From the NCBI RefSeq assembly GCF_040546025.1, contig NZ_JBEPNA010000006.1, forward strand, positions 62,001 to 126,000: a stretch of 64,000 nt of DNA, in the 5' to 3' direction. Under the pieces are notes generated by a model. The model was not told the origin of the DNA, ran no database searches, and saw nothing but the letters and a program-made list of their open reading frames with translations. Positions 7,610-15,479 of the stretch are shown one piece after another. Position 1 is the first letter of the stretch, and the number at the start of each line of letters is the position of its first letter. Made by a program: the position numbers and the translations under genes. This DNA is from Marisediminicola sp040546025 (GTDB taxonomy: Bacteria; Actinomycetota; Actinomycetes; Actinomycetales; Microbacteriaceae).

Positions 7610-8774
7610 TCCGCGTGACATCCTTCGCATTCGGATCAGGGTACGGGGTTTCTCTCCACGCTCCGCTTGCCGCGTACGCCGCCATCGTATTCACAGTCGC
7701 GACGACCGGCACGGCGAAGAGCGCTCCGGGGATCCCTGCGAGGTATCCGCCGGCACCGACGGCGAGCACGACCGCGAGCGGGTGCACCTTGACGGCCGCT
7801 CCCATCACGAGCGGCTGCAGCACGTGGCCCTCGATCTGCTGCACGAGCAGCACGCCCGCGAGCATGATGAGCGCGATGACCGGCCCTTGGTACACGAGGG
7901 CGATGAAAACGGCAATGGTTCCCGTGAGCACCGCGCCGACGATCGGGATGAACGAGCCGAGAAATACCGCGACCGCGATCGGAATCGCGAGCGGCAGCTG
8001 CAGGATGAGGGCGATTCCGCCGATCCCGACGGCATCGACTGCGGCGACGAAGATCTGCACCCGGACGAACCGGGTGAGGGTCGTCCAGCCGGCGATCCCG
8101 GAGCCGTTGACCGAGGCGCGCGCGTTGCGCGGGAACAGGCGCACTACCCAGCCCCAGATTCCCCCGCCGTCAATGAGCAGGATGAGGGTCGCGAACAGAA
8201 CAAGCAGAATGCCGATCAGCACGTGGCCCGCCGTCGACCCGACCGAGAGCGCCCCCGTGACAAAGACGCCGCTGTCGGCTTGGATCGACTGGAGGGCCTG
8301 CCCGAGGTAGTCGCTGATCTGGGAGTCGGTTAGTTGCAGGGGAGAATCGAGGAGGAATCCACGGAAGGTGGCGATGGCCTCGACGGTGCGTTCCTGGAGG
8401 GCGGGGAAGCCGTCCCTGACCTGTGCGACAACGAGGTAGACCAGGGCCGAGACGATCGCGAGAATTCCCACCTCGGCAATCGTGATGGCCAGCCATTTGG
8501 GCCAGCGGTGCCGCTGCAGGAACGTCACAAAGGGCACGAGGAGCGCCGCAATCAGCACAGCGACCATGAGCGGGATGACGATCAGTCGCAGCTGCACGAC
8601 GAGGAAGACGAAGATCGCGACAACGCCGGCGATCACGAGCAGACGCCAGGCCCACGCCCCGGCGATGCGCACACCGACCGGAACCGCCTCGTCGACCCTG
8701 ACCCGGCGGTTCGAGGCCTCGACGGATCGGCGCACGCGGACCACCGCTTCCACCCTCCGTCTGCCGAATATCAC
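7602..8774 (-). CDS. AI-2E family transporter (permease)
   Basis: A 390-residue integral membrane protein of the AI-2E transporter family. About eight hydrophobic segments are visible, with an extended charged stretch between the third and fourth (VRDGFPALQERTVEAI). The C-terminal pair contains the characteristic GSFIPIVGAVLTGTIA and QQIEGHVLQPLVMG motifs. Family members export varied small molecules or act in Na+/H+ exchange; the autoinducer name is historical and the substrate here is unknown. The gene overlaps ilvA by 8 nt and is probably co-transcribed with it. Confidence 0.88.
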   Translation of the reverse strand: MIFGRRRVEAVVRVRRSVEASNRRVRVDEAVPVGVRIAGAWAWRLLVIAGVVAIFVFLVVQLRLIVIPLMVAVLIAALLVPFVTFLQRHRWPKWLAITIAEVGILAIVSALVYLVVAQVRDGFPALQERTVEAIATFRGFLLDSPLQLTDSQISDYLGQALQSIQADSGVFVTGALSVGSTAGHVLIGILLVLFATLILLIDGGGIWGWVVRLFPRNARASVNGSGIAGWTTLTRFVRVQIFVAAVDAVGIGGIALILQLPLAIPIAVAVFLGSFIPIVGAVLTGTIAVFIALVYQGPVIALIMLAGVLLVQQIEGHVLQPLVMGAAVKVHPLAVVLAVGAGGYLAGIPGALFAVPVVATVNTMAAYAASGAWRETPYPDPNAKDVTRNA

Positions 8775-8783
8775 TCGGTCATT

Positions 8784-9836
8784 CTAAACGCGTGGACTCG
8801 CCGAGACCGGCCGTCCCCTCAGCATGATGTGCACGACGTCTCCCGGCGCGGGGTGCTCCCCCACCTCGTGCTGGATCGACAGCATGAGGCCGTCGGCCAC
8901 GCGCACCTGCGTGCGCCGGAGGGAACCGAGAAAACTCGACGCGACCACCGTCGCCGGGATGCCCTCGATCGCGAACTCGACGTCCTCCGGGCGGATGAGG
9001 GCCGTCACCGGACCGTCGGGCTGGCGCTCCCCCAGCAGGGGAAGCCGGGTTCCGAGCACGGTGACCGTGCCGCCGGCGTGCTCGGCGTCGACGTGGTTGC
9101 TCAGTCCGACGAAGTCGGCGACGAAGGGGCTGGCCGGAGACATGTACAGCTCCTCCGGCGTTCCGATCTGCTCGATATTGCCGTCACGCATGACCGCGAC
9201 CCGGTCGGCGACGGCGAGGGCCTCCTCCTGGTCGTGCGTGACGAACAGCGTCGTGATTCCGAGGTCGGTCTGGATACGCCTGATCTCATCGCGCAGCTGC
9301 ACTCGCACCTTGGCGTCGAGGGCGGAGAGAGGCTCGTCGAGCAGCAGCACCCGCGGGCGGGTGACGAGTGCGCGGGCGAGCGCGACGCGCTGTTGCTGGC
9401 CACCCGAGAGCTGGTGCGCGTAGCGTCCCTCGAGGTGGCTGAGGCCGACGAGTTCGAGGGTCTCCGCGGCCCGCCGGCGGCGCTCGCTCGCCGCGACCTT
9501 GCGCATCCGAAGTCCGAATTCGACGTTCTCGATCGTCGTCATGTGCGGGAAGAGCGAATAGGACTGGAACACCATTCCCATGTCGCGCTTGTTGACGGGC
9601 ACGTTGACCACGTCGACGCCGTCGATGAGGATGCTGCCGCCGTCGACCAGCTCGAGTCCGGACAGTGCCCGCAGGGCCGTGGTCTTGCCGCATCCGGAAG
9701 GTCCGAGCAGGGCGACGAACTCCCCCGGCGCAACCGACAGGTTCACTCCGCTCAGGGCCCGCTGGCCCGCGAAGTCCTTGATGACGTCGACAAACTCGAC
9801 TGTTGCTCCCGGATCTTGCTGGCTGGTGTCGCTCAT
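8784..9836 (-). CDS. ABC transporter ATP-binding protein, Fe3+/polyamine type
   Basis: A 350-residue nucleotide-binding subunit. It has Walker A GPSGCGKTT, Q-loop VFQSYSLFPHMT, signature LSGGQQQR, Walker B VLLLDEPLSALD and H-loop FVTHDQEE. The C-terminal ~100 residues form a TOBE-type OB domain, as in PotA, FbpC and CysA. It energises import by the two permeases upstream; its ATG overlaps the preceding permease stop (ATGA). The four-gene order binding protein, permease, permease, ATPase is typical of type I importers for spermidine/putrescine, ferric iron, thiamine or phosphonates. Substrate is not determined by sequence. Confidence 0.9.
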   Translation of the reverse strand: MSDTSQQDPGATVEFVDVIKDFAGQRALSGVNLSVAPGEFVALLGPSGCGKTTALRALSGLELVDGGSILIDGVDVVNVPVNKRDMGMVFQSYSLFPHMTTIENVEFGLRMRKVAASERRRRAAETLELVGLSHLEGRYAHQLSGGQQQRVALARALVTRPRVLLLDEPLSALDAKVRVQLRDEIRRIQTDLGITTLFVTHDQEEALAVADRVAVMRDGNIEQIGTPEELYMSPASPFVADFVGLSNHVDAEHAGGTVTVLGTRLPLLGERQPDGPVTALIRPEDVEFAIEGIPATVVASSFLGSLRRTQVRVADGLMLSIQHEVGEHPAPGDVVHIMLRGRPVSASPRV

Positions 9837-10651
9837 GTGGTTTTCCGGCCTGGTCTGGTCGAGCCGACTCGACCGATGAGTAGTAGGAGGATAAAGACAA
9901 AGGCGAGCGCGAGCAGCGCGAAGATGACCGCGGCGTAGGGGTCGGACTTCGACACCTGCACGAGCGCCGTCTGCAGGTTCTGACGGTTGAGCAGCGAGGC
10001 GATCGTGTACTCCCCGAGTACGACCGCGACCGAAATGAGGGAGGCCGCGAGGATGCCGCGGCGCAGGTTCGGCAGCAGCACACGCCAGAGCACGTTGAGC
10101 CAGCCGGCGCCGAGCGACCTCGCCGCCTCCGACAGCGTGATCATGTCGACCGAGGAGATGCTCGCCTGGATCGCGCGGTAGGCATAGGGCAGCACCGTGA
10201 TGCCGTAGGCGAACGCCAAGGTCCAGACCGAGCTGCCGAACACCCGCACGACGATGCTGTAGACCGGCGCGAGACCGACGACGAGTACGATCGCCGGCAC
10301 GGTGATCGGGATGATGCAGATGAATTCGAGCACCCGACGGAGCCTCGGAAACTGCAACTGCACGAGGATCATCGTGGGCAGCAGCACGAACAGGATGATC
10401 GTGACGGTCACCACGGCGAGCACAGACGAGTTCTGCACCGCCTGGAACAGCTGCCGGTACTTGCGATTCTGCTCGGGGTCGAACAGCGCCGCCCAGTGGT
10501 CGAACGTGTAGCCGCCGCCGAGGCCGTCGCGGAAGGTGAACTCCATCATCGAGATGATGGGGATCGCGAACACGAGGCCGACGACCGTCAGGATCGTGCG
10601 GCGGGCCAGTATTCCCGGCTCCGCTCCGATGCGCACCGCGTTGGAGGTCAC
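9833..10651 (-). CDS. ABC transporter permease (second)
   Basis: A 272-residue membrane protein with six predicted helices. It carries the cytoplasmic EAA loop, LSEAARSLGAGWLNVLWRV, that contacts the ATPase, typical of PotC/FbpB C-halves. GTG at 10651 is chosen because its GTGA overlaps the stop of the first permease; the open frame runs further upstream but there it overlaps the other permease. It pairs with the first permease to form the membrane channel. Confidence 0.88.
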   Translation of the reverse strand: MTSNAVRIGAEPGILARRTILTVVGLVFAIPIISMMEFTFRDGLGGGYTFDHWAALFDPEQNRKYRQLFQAVQNSSVLAVVTVTIILFVLLPTMILVQLQFPRLRRVLEFICIIPITVPAIVLVVGLAPVYSIVVRVFGSSVWTLAFAYGITVLPYAYRAIQASISSVDMITLSEAARSLGAGWLNVLWRVLLPNLRRGILAASLISVAVVLGEYTIASLLNRQNLQTALVQVSKSDPYAAVIFALLALAFVFILLLLIGRVGSTRPGRKTT

Positions 10652-11574
10652 TGCTGCCACCTCGCCGTGCGCGCCTGCAGGAACGAATAGGCGGTCATGA
10701 CGACCACCATGACGATGATCATGCCGAGGGCCAGGGCCCCGGCGAGGTTGGACCTGCCGAGCACCGTCTCGCTGATGAGCGCGGCGCGGATCTGCAGCGG
10801 CACGATCTGCGCGCCTTGGCTGATGAGCGCCGCCGCCGTCGCGTACGACGAGAAGGCGTTCGCGAACAGCAGAAGGAGGCTGCCGAGGAATGACGGCGCG
10901 AGAACGGGGCCGGCGATGCGCGTCCAATAGGTCCAGCGGGTTCCGCCGAGCGTCGCCGCGGCCTCGGCCCACTGGGGCTTGAGCCCTTCGAGCGCCGGCA
11001 TGAACGTGATCACCATGAGCGGAACCTGGAAGTAGATGTACGGCAGCAGCAGCCCCGGCACCTGATAGAGCCACACGCCGTTCGCAAAGATGTCGAATCC
11101 GAGGGTGTCCTTGAGCAGGATCGTCACGAGGCCCTGGATGCCGATCGTCGCGATGAACGCGAAGGCGAGCATGACGCCGCCGAACTGGGCCAGCACACTG
11201 CTGGCCGAGCTCACGAACGAACGGAGCGGACCGTCCGGCTTCGTGCCGAGCATCGCGTAGCAGACGAGCGCCCCGAGCACGGAGCCGATGACGGCGGTGA
11301 GAGCCGAGACCCAGAAGGAGCTCGCGAAAGTGGCGAGGATGACCGGGTCGGCGAGGGCGCCGACGTTGTCGAGGGTGAGTGCGCCGTCCCCGTCGAAGAA
11401 CCCGGTGCCGAGCGCGATGAGCGTCGGCACCGCGAGGAACAGCAGCACATACAGCGCGAACGGAACCAGACCGAGATATCTAGTGAGACCGCGGCGGACA
11501 CCCGAAGGGCGACGCCGAGGCCCGGAGGCCTCGGCGTCGCCGCTCAAGAGTTCCGGCGCATTCGCGACACTCAT
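10648..11574 (-). CDS. ABC transporter permease (first)
   Basis: A 308-residue membrane protein with six core helices and a cytoplasmic N-terminal extension of about 30 residues. The EAA loop appears as AEAAATLGGTRWTYWTRIAGP. It belongs to the PotB/FbpB-type permeases. It begins 27 nt after the binding-protein stop and overlaps the second permease by 4 nt, so the operon is tightly coupled. It acts with the second permease and the ATPase at the cytoplasmic membrane. Confidence 0.88.
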   Translation of the reverse strand: MSVANAPELLSGDAEASGPRRRPSGVRRGLTRYLGLVPFALYVLLFLAVPTLIALGTGFFDGDGALTLDNVGALADPVILATFASSFWVSALTAVIGSVLGALVCYAMLGTKPDGPLRSFVSSASSVLAQFGGVMLAFAFIATIGIQGLVTILLKDTLGFDIFANGVWLYQVPGLLLPYIYFQVPLMVITFMPALEGLKPQWAEAAATLGGTRWTYWTRIAGPVLAPSFLGSLLLLFANAFSSYATAAALISQGAQIVPLQIRAALISETVLGRSNLAGALALGMIIVMVVVMTAYSFLQARTARWQQ

Positions 11575-11601
11575 GCCGCGATGCCGCCGGGGGTGGTGGC
11601 G

Positions 11602-12729
11602 TTAGCCAATGGCCGCGGCCCACTTCTCGGCCAGCAGTGCAGCCGCGGCTTCACTCTGCTCGGTTGTCGGGGTGACGAGCTCGTCGGGCAGCTCGCCGAC
11701 CGCGTCGAGGGCATCCTGATCGACCGTTCCCGCGTCCATCATCGCGACGAGGGTCACGGGGTAGGCGCCGGCGGCGAGGTACAGGTTCTGCGCCGCTGGG
11801 CTGAAGATGAACTCCTGCCACAGCCGCGCCGCGGCCGGGTGGGGCGCGTCGACGTTGATGGCCTGGTTGTAGTAGCTGGTGTACGCGACGCCGGGAAGGG
11901 TCGTGACCTCCCAGCCGTCGACCGTCGAGGCGACCGCGAGGTTGTTGTAGCTCCAGTCGAAGACCACGGGAGTCTCACCCGACGCGATCGTCGCTTCCGT
12001 GGGGTCGAGCGGCAGGAAGTTGCCCGCGGCGTTGAGCTCCGAGAAGAAGTCGATGCCGGGCTGGAAGTCGTCGAGCGATTCGCCGCGCTGCGCTGCCGCG
12101 AGGCCGACAGCAGCGAAGGCCGCGCCGGCCTGGGTCGGGTCGCCGTTGATGGCGACCTTGCCCTTGTAGCCCTCATCGAGCAGGTCGTCGAGCGACGTCG
12201 GCTCGTCGACCTCGTTGGAGTTGAAGCCGATCGACATGCTGCCGGTGTAGTCGTTGACCCAGAGGCCCGTCGACTCCTTGTTCTCGTCGGGGATCTCGGC
12301 CCAGTTGGCGACAGTGTAGGGCGCGAAATAGTCGAGGCTGTCGAGTGCGACGGCGGTGCCGAGGTCGAAGACGTCGGGGGCGGCGACCTGGCCGGCGAGG
12401 TTCTTGGCGGCCGTGATCTCCTCGGCGCTGGAGACATCCGGGTCGGCGGAGTTCACGGTGATCCCGTACTCCTCCTCGAACGCGGCGATGATCAGTCCGT
12501 AGTTGGCCCAGTTCTCGGGGAGTGCGATGACGTTGAGCTCGCCCTCCTCCTGGGCTGCTGCGACGAGGGCGTCGAGTCCGCCGAAGTCGTCCGCGCTGGT
12601 CGCGGTGGCGGCGTCGACGCCGCCGCCGGCGGCGCCGTCTGTGCCGGAGTCCGTCCCAGCGCAGCCGGAAAGCGTAATGGCGACCACGGCGATTGCCGCC
12701 AGGCCTGCGAGGTTTCTCTTTCTGAACAC
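11602..12729 (-). CDS. ABC transporter substrate-binding lipoprotein
   Basis: A 375-residue extracellular binding protein. The lipoprotein signal ends ITLSGCAG, placing the lipidated Cys near residue 23. The mature part starts DALVAAAQEEGELNVIALP, typical of the family 1 / PotD / FbpA cluster, and has the usual two-lobe length. The start is GTG at 12729, with AGGAGG 5 nt upstream, the strongest ribosome site in this operon. It is the first gene of the operon and the promoter must lie in the 176-nt divergent gap upstream. The ligand could be a polyamine, iron chelate, phosphonate or another small anion; I cannot distinguish. Confidence 0.88.
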   Translation of the reverse strand: MFRKRNLAGLAAIAVVAITLSGCAGTDSGTDGAAGGGVDAATATSADDFGGLDALVAAAQEEGELNVIALPENWANYGLIIAAFEEEYGITVNSADPDVSSAEEITAAKNLAGQVAAPDVFDLGTAVALDSLDYFAPYTVANWAEIPDENKESTGLWVNDYTGSMSIGFNSNEVDEPTSLDDLLDEGYKGKVAINGDPTQAGAAFAAVGLAAAQRGESLDDFQPGIDFFSELNAAGNFLPLDPTEATIASGETPVVFDWSYNNLAVASTVDGWEVTTLPGVAYTSYYNQAINVDAPHPAAARLWQEFIFSPAAQNLYLAAGAYPVTLVAMMDAGTVDQDALDAVGELPDELVTPTTEQSEAAAALLAEKWAAAIG

Positions 12730-12905
12730 GACTTCCTCCTGAGTTGGCCCGGCGTGCCGCCCATGCTGTGTTGCCGGCGGATGGGATACCGGGCACCTTT
12801 TCGGAGCATACTCACGCTCGACGGGTGCGTGACACCCCTCTCGTTAACGATTGGACAATCTCTCGTAATGATTTGGGGATCGGTGGCCATGGTTAGGCTC
12901 GGGGG

Positions 12906-14108
12906 GTGGCCGACGACATCTCTCCCGCGCACGCGCGCAGGATCGCGCTCGCGGCGCAGGGCTTCGGCCAGAAGACCGTCGCGGCACCGGGCATCCGGCA
13001 ACTCAACCTCGCGATCGCGCGGCTCGGGCTGCTGCAGCTCGACTCGGTCAATGTTTTTGAGCGCAGCCACTACCTGCCCTTGTTCGCCCGGCTGGGCGCC
13101 TACGACAAGGCTGCCCTCGACCGTCTCACCTTCGCCCGCGGCAGCCGGTATATCGAGTACTGGGCGCACGAAGCGGCCATCATCCCCGTCGACACGTGGC
13201 CGCTGATGCGCTGGCGCATGCAGCGCTTCCGGGACCGTGCCGAGTCGGATGCCGACCACTGGGCCCATGCCAATCGGCCCATGATCCAGTGGCTCAGGGC
13301 GGAGCTGGCCGAGAAGGGACCGCTCCCGGCGAGCGCCGTCGAGCACGACCTCAACAAGAGGTCAGGACCCTGGTGGGGCTGGTCCGACGTCAAGACCGGG
13401 CTCGAGGCGATGTTCCGCTGGGGCGATCTTGTGAGCGCCGGGCGAAGCCGGTTCGAGCGCATCTATGCGCTGCCCGAGCAGGTGCTGCCCGGTGAGGTGC
13501 TCGAGCGCACCGTGTCCCGGCAGGAGGCCCACCGCGAGCTCCTGACCCGCGCGGCATCCGCACACGGCATCGGCACGGCATCCGATCTCGCCGACTACTT
13601 CCGGCTCGGCCAGGCGGAGTCGGTCGCGGCCCTGCATGAGCTCGAGGATGCCGGCGTGGTCTCGAGGGTCGCCGTTCCCGGCTGGAAGCAGCCCGGGTGG
13701 CTGCACCGCGATGCGCGCAGCCCGCGGCGGATCGACGCCGTCGCGATGCTCTCTCCGTTCGATCCCGTCGTCTGGAACCGGCCGCGTGCTGAGCGGCTGT
13801 TCGGTTTCCACTACCGGATCGAGATCTACACCCCGGCGCCGAAGCGGATCTTCGGCTACTACTCGCTGCCGATCCTGCTCGACGACGCTCTGGTCGGGCG
13901 CATCGACCTGAAGAACGATCGGCAGAACGGCGTGCTGCGGGTGCAGTCGGCCTGGTTGGAACCTGGCGCGCCCGCCGAGACGGCGGCGAGGCTCGTGCCG
14001 GTGCTGCGCGATGCGGCGTCCTGGCAGGGACTCGAGCAAATCGAGGTCGTCGGCCGCGGCACGCTCTCCCCCGGCCTCGCGGCCGAGCTCGGGGTCGCAC
14101 TGATCTGA
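12906..14108 (+). CDS. Winged-helix protein of the AlkZ/YcaQ crosslink-glycosylase family
   Basis: A 400-residue member of the YcaQ/AlkZ superfamily: tandem winged-helix domains that excise alkylated bases or unhook interstrand crosslinks. The catalytic-site motif of the family appears as LGLLQLDSVNVFERSHYLPLF, with the Q-x-D arrangement near residues 38-41. The C-terminal GRIDLKNDRQNGVLRVQSAW matches the conserved end of the family. GTG start at 12906. It stands alone, divergent from the ABC operon. DNA-repair function is inferred from family; some members are uncharacterised. Confidence 0.82.
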   Translation: MADDISPAHARRIALAAQGFGQKTVAAPGIRQLNLAIARLGLLQLDSVNVFERSHYLPLFARLGAYDKAALDRLTFARGSRYIEYWAHEAAIIPVDTWPLMRWRMQRFRDRAESDADHWAHANRPMIQWLRAELAEKGPLPASAVEHDLNKRSGPWWGWSDVKTGLEAMFRWGDLVSAGRSRFERIYALPEQVLPGEVLERTVSRQEAHRELLTRAASAHGIGTASDLADYFRLGQAESVAALHELEDAGVVSRVAVPGWKQPGWLHRDARSPRRIDAVAMLSPFDPVVWNRPRAERLFGFHYRIEIYTPAPKRIFGYYSLPILLDDALVGRIDLKNDRQNGVLRVQSAWLEPGAPAETAARLVPVLRDAASWQGLEQIEVVGRGTLSPGLAAELGVALI

Positions 14109-14208
14109 GGGGCGCCTCTGGGGGGCGTCGGTCCGCCCGCCCGCAAGCGTCATACAACTGGTGTTTTCTCAACAATCAAAAGGAGGTTTGTGCCCATAGC
14201 CTTCGAAC

Positions 14209-15339
14209 ATGCCCACCGTTCCGTTCCGTGCGATCCGTGCCCTCGCGATCATCCTCGCCGTATCCGCTGCCGCGACCGGGTGCGCGACGCCGGCGGGTGT
14301 GTCGCCGTCGGCATCCCCCGCGGCGGAACCGAGTCCGACTCCGAGCCCAAGTCCGAGTGCGGTCGAACGGATCGCCGCGCCGCTGCCCTACGTCGACGCG
14401 AGCTGTGCCGAGCTCCTCTCGACGGCGTCTCTCGCCTCCGGGTTCGCGGTGCCGGTGGCCGCTCTCGAGGTCGTCGAGAACATCTACCTCAGCGGGAGCG
14501 ACGGACCGCTGCGCTTCGCCCTCCGGCAACTCGGCGGGATCGAATGCGAATGGAGCAATGGCGAACCGATCATCGCGAACTTCGGACCGAATCCGCGCTA
14601 TGTCGGTGTGACGCTCCGCGTGCTTCCCGGCGCCGAGGACCGCTGGCAGTACTTCAGCGACTACTACAGCGTCGAGGGCGCAGAGCAGGCCTACTGCGGC
14701 GAGACCGCCGAACCGACCTCGTGTCTCATCAACGCTCTCGTGGCGGACGACTGGGTCGAGCTCGAGCTCCAGGCCGCCGCCTCGGTGATCGGGGACGGCT
14801 CGAACGCCGAGGCCGTGACGAGGCGCCTCTACGACGAGTTCGTCGCGGCGCTGTCCGCAGCGCCCGCCTCGTCGGCGGAATGGTCGCCGCCGACCGGCAC
14901 TATCCCCCTGAGCAGCGAGTGCGCCCAGTTCGTGTCTCCGGCGGACGCGGCGGCCATCATCGGCCTGCCCGTGTACTTCGACGGGATGGATGGTGGAGCG
15001 AGCCTGGTCGCGGCGTCCTGGGCGAACTCGGGTGGCTCACCGTGCTTCTGGGCGCATTCCCCGGAGGAGCCGGCCGGCGTGTTCGTCTCCTGGTTGCCGG
15101 GCGGCGAGTGGGCATGGATGGAGCAGCAGCGGCCGGGATCGTACGAGGCCGTCGCGGTACCGGGGCTGCTCCCCGACGACGCGGCCTGGCTCGACTGCCC
15201 GGCGTCGACGGGTGACTGCGCCCTGGACCTGATCGTCGGTCACAACTGGATCCAGATCGCGCTGAGCCGCGACGACGCCGACAAGCCCGCGGTGCTCGAG
15301 CAACTGGCCGCCAAAGTCGTCGAGTCCATCCGCGGCTGA
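14209..15339 (+). CDS. Secreted lipoprotein of unknown function
   Basis: A 376-residue protein with a clear lipoprotein signal (AIILAVSAAATGCATP, Cys near residue 25), a Ser/Pro/Glu-rich linker to about residue 50 and two similar halves. Each half contains a Cys-bearing CAEL or CAQF segment and a later Cys pair, suggesting a duplicated disulfide-stabilised domain. I do not recognise the family. The ATG at 14209 gives an uninterrupted signal peptide, but the strong AGGAGG at 14181-14186 lies 22 nt upstream, better placed for an out-of-frame GTG at 14190. Its stop lies inside a 24-bp perfect palindrome. Confidence 0.75.
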   Translation: MPTVPFRAIRALAIILAVSAAATGCATPAGVSPSASPAAEPSPTPSPSPSAVERIAAPLPYVDASCAELLSTASLASGFAVPVAALEVVENIYLSGSDGPLRFALRQLGGIECEWSNGEPIIANFGPNPRYVGVTLRVLPGAEDRWQYFSDYYSVEGAEQAYCGETAEPTSCLINALVADDWVELELQAAASVIGDGSNAEAVTRRLYDEFVAALSAAPASSAEWSPPTGTIPLSSECAQFVSPADAAAIIGLPVYFDGMDGGASLVAASWANSGGSPCFWAHSPEEPAGVFVSWLPGGEWAWMEQQRPGSYEAVAVPGLLPDDAAWLDCPASTGDCALDLIVGHNWIQIALSRDDADKPAVLEQLAAKVVESIRG

Positions 15340-15358
15340 CGTCGCGCGCGACGTCAGC
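15335..15358. terminator. 24-bp perfect palindrome across the lipoprotein stop codon
   Basis: GCTGACGTCGCG (15335-15346) is followed directly by its reverse complement (15347-15358), with the lipoprotein TGA at 15337-15339 inside the left arm. The RNA would fold into a 10-bp stem with a tetraloop. There is no T-tract, but it lies between convergent genes, a usual place for bidirectional terminators in high-GC genomes. Confidence 0.6.
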
Positions 15359-15385
15359 GGCGGAGGGGTGGGCCGGCCTCACCCT

Positions 15386-15447
15386 CGCGAGCCGCCCAGT
15401 TACGTCGCCTCCACGAGCCCGAACACGACACATGCGGGCAACTCGCG
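15386..15447. repeat. 62-bp dyad element, copy 1
   Basis: A 62-bp element with imperfect inverted ends: CGCGAGCCGCCC at the left and GGGCAACTCGCG at the right. It aligns without gaps to copies at 21290-21351 and 46719-46780, sharing the block GCCCAGTTAYGTSGCCTC and the right end GGGCAACTCGCG. It lies between the convergent lipoprotein and tctA genes. Confidence 0.65.
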
Positions 15448-15479
15448 GGTAAGGGTACCGCGCTACCGGTGCTCCGGGG

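Noticed and set aside
8784..12729. Assigning the ABC importer specifically to iron or spermidine
   Set aside because: Signature motifs are common to several substrate classes and no substrate-linked gene is adjacent.
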